Of a DNA stretch of 64,000 nt, positions 62,579-64,000 are shown piece by piece; positions within the stretch are counted from its first letter, which is position 1; each line of letters starts with the position of its first letter. Where the stretch lies: NCBI GenBank assembly GCA_964574635.1, contig CAZNOG010000008.1, positions 88,831 through 152,830 of the forward strand, given 5' to 3'. Source of the DNA: CAZNOG01 sp964574635. GTDB lineage: Bacteria; Bacteroidota; Bacteroidia; Flavobacteriales_D; Cryomorphaceae. A model generated the notes under the pieces. That model saw only the letters and a program-made list of their open reading frames with translations. It was not told where the DNA came from and searched no databases. The position numbers and the translations under genes are program-made.

Positions 62579-63694
62579 ATGAGAAGTTCTCGTCTACGCG
62601 CTATGATCGCGACATCCTTCACCGCGATTTTGATCGCGGGCTGTGCCAAACAAGTCGATCAACCTTCGGGTGCCACTCCCGTCGACGCCCCGAAATCTTC
62701 GGCCGTTCAACCGGCTTTCCAGACCGAGACTTCCGCGTTCCATACGCAATTGTTCGATCTTTCCGGCGGAGGTTGGACGGGTGGGGACGGTGCGTACAGC
62801 ATTCCCCTCCCCGACGGTAGGGTACTTTGGACCTTCGGCGATTCCTTCCTCGACACCGTCTACGCCGATTACTCCCGGCCTTTTACGCCTCTTGTAAACA
62901 ACACCTTCGTTGTCCAAGACGGTACCGAGATGACCACTCTTCACGGCGGAACCCCTGAAAATCCCACGGCCTACGTGGTACCCGACAACCCCGACCATTT
63001 CTATTGGACCGCCGACGGAACAGTGATCGGCAACAGGGTGTACATGTTCATGACGCGGCTCACGTTAACCGGCGCCGGTGGTGCGTTCGGTTTTCAGGGG
63101 CTGGGTACGGACTTGGCCGTTTTCAGCTTGCCCGATCTCGAGTTGATTACCATCAAGCCTTTCCTCCGTTCGACCACCGTCCTCGCGGGATTGTCCATCT
63201 TCGAAGACGAAGATTTCATCTATTTGTACGGTACCGATTCCGGCAATTTCGGCAAGGTGACCGTCGTGATGCGCGTGGCCGTGGGCGAGTTCGCCAACCT
63301 CAGCTACTTCGACGGCGCGGGTTTCTCTGCCGAGTCCGCCGACGCGGCTCCCATGAAATTGGCGAACGGTTCCGACCTCACGGTGTCCAATATGTTTTCT
63401 GTATTCAAGTACGGCGGCAAGTACCGGTTGCTGACGCAGCAGGACTTCTTCGGCGGGGGCATTGACGTGTACACCGGCGATTCGCCCGTGGGTCCGTGGT
63501 CGCATCGCCGCCGGGTGTACGACACCCCCGAATCCAACGGCGACGTGTGGACTTACAACGCCATCGTGCACCCTCACATTACGCATCCGACCAAGGGCAT
63601 GCTCATGACGTACAGCGTAAATTCGCTGAATTTCGCCGACGTTTTCGACGATGCGCGCAATTATCGGCCTCGATTTATCTGGGTGAAGCCATGA
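62579..63694 (+). CDS. DUF5005-like lipoprotein
   Basis: 371 residues from the ATG at 62579. A lipoprotein signal peptide ends in ILIAGC, with the lipidated Cys at about residue 22, followed by a short disordered linker. The body resembles the DUF5005 family, a five-bladed propeller-like fold related to glycoside hydrolases: LPDGRVLWTFGDSFLDTVYA, NNTFVVQDGTEMTTLHGG, FEDEDFIYLYGTDSGNFGK and NGDVWTYNAIVHPHITHPTK. It may bind or cleave a polysaccharide at the outer membrane; no catalytic residue can be assigned. It lies where many Bacteroidota have hpf/raiA between xerC and the tRNA cluster. Confidence 0.72.
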   Translation: MRSSRLRAMIATSFTAILIAGCAKQVDQPSGATPVDAPKSSAVQPAFQTETSAFHTQLFDLSGGGWTGGDGAYSIPLPDGRVLWTFGDSFLDTVYADYSRPFTPLVNNTFVVQDGTEMTTLHGGTPENPTAYVVPDNPDHFYWTADGTVIGNRVYMFMTRLTLTGAGGAFGFQGLGTDLAVFSLPDLELITIKPFLRSTTVLAGLSIFEDEDFIYLYGTDSGNFGKVTVVMRVAVGEFANLSYFDGAGFSAESADAAPMKLANGSDLTVSNMFSVFKYGGKYRLLTQQDFFGGGIDVYTGDSPVGPWSHRRRVYDTPESNGDVWTYNAIVHPHITHPTKGMLMTYSVNSLNFADVFDDARNYRPRFIWVKP

Positions 63695-63896
63695 GGATCG
63701 GTTGAAAAGTCCCTCGTGACGGAAAACTTGCCGCGGCCTTCGGGTTGAACTCGGATTGGTGGTGACGAACTGTACTCATTTGATTTACGGTTACTTGTGC
63801 ATTCGAGCTCATCGATTTCGGCAGGTGTGGAAAGCCCTTTGGGGTGCGGGTTTCAAAAAAAGTGAGCAAAGAGTTTTTCCACCGAAAAATGTTTCA

Positions 63897-63904
63897 TACA
63901 TTTG
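63897..63904 (+). promoter_or_regulatory. -7 promoter box (TACATTTG) for the tRNA operon
   Basis: Perfect TAnnTTTG match, 63 bases before the tRNA 5' end. A TTTTT stretch about 20 bases upstream may act as the -33 region. Confidence 0.55.
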
Positions 63905-63967
63905 CAGACCTTTTTGGGAAAAGGTGCGGATAGTATTCCGGAAAGCGTTCTGTGAAATTAACAAGAT

Positions 63968-64000
63968 GCCGATGTAGCTCAGTTGGCTAGAGCAGCTGAT
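63968..64000 (+). tRNA. tRNA, 5' half only (probably tRNA-Thr)
   Basis: The last 33 bases match the start of a tRNA: acceptor strand GCCGATG, TA at 8-9, D-stem GCTC ... GAGC around AGTTGGCTA, then the 5' anticodon stem GCTGA. The anticodon lies beyond the window. Thr is suggested because tRNA-Thr often opens the tRNA-tuf cluster downstream of rpsU-xerC in this phylum and the sequence looks like such genes; this is not proven here. Confidence 0.85.

Overview
This 64 kb stretch is chromosomal DNA from a member of the Bacteroidota, most likely a Flavobacteriales-like bacterium of fairly high GC. The evidence is: promoters of the Bacteroidota type (TAnnTTTG -7 box) upstream of many genes; type IX secretion (T9SS) sorting domains of both types on secreted proteins; a TonB-dependent receptor with a carboxypeptidase-regulatory-like N-terminus; families largely confined to the phylum (DUF4290, DUF5606, DUF2851); a fused SecDF; type III glutamine synthetase; and the gene orders purM-prfA-pyrF and rpsU-xerC-...-tRNA. 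There are no rRNA genes, CRISPR arrays, insertion sequences or prophage genes. The window begins inside a sulfotransferase-like gene and ends inside a tRNA gene.

Layout. 0-8 kb: partial sulfotransferase; a minus-strand operon DUF4290-murA-NTF2-like; a TonB-dependent receptor; amn-holA; and a divergent PD-(D/E)xK nuclease-like gene. 8-21.5 kb: secreted subtilase, DUF5606 protein, murB, a glycosyltransferase, ftsE, a large TPR protein paired with an outer-membrane barrel, and gyrB. 21.5-36 kb: lgt plus an exported EEP-fold phosphatase/nuclease, then a three-gene adhesin operon with a ~2660-residue and a 1262-residue type B T9SS cargo protein. 36-42 kb: an ECF-type sigma factor overlapping a membrane PKD protein, mdh, and an FG-GAP surface protein. 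42-51 kb: secDF, a tatA-like gene, type III glutamine synthetase and a PorE-like OmpA/PD40/TPR protein. 51-64 kb: purM-prfA-pyrF, DUF2851, a PspC-like protein, a Na+/alanine symporter with a periplasmic N-terminal extension, a helix-hairpin-helix protein, apt, an acyl-CoA dehydrogenase, rpsU, xerC, a DUF5005-like lipoprotein and the tRNA.

How they fit together. Most genes are housekeeping (cell wall, DNA replication, translation, nucleotide and nitrogen metabolism). The accessory theme is export and the cell surface. SecDF and a Tat subunit handle inner-membrane export, Lgt matures lipoproteins, and a PorE-like protein probably anchors the T9SS to peptidoglycan. At least four proteins carry T9SS C-terminal domains. 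The sigma factor is translationally coupled to a membrane protein whose periplasmic part looks like a T9SS cargo tail, so it may sense secretion status.

The main unexplained structure is a family of five ~130-150 bp intergenic elements. Their flanks and a central loop are conserved, while the long inverted-repeat arms differ completely in sequence between copies yet remain self-complementary. A short motif, CCACACCCACAAAAACCC, also recurs between genes.
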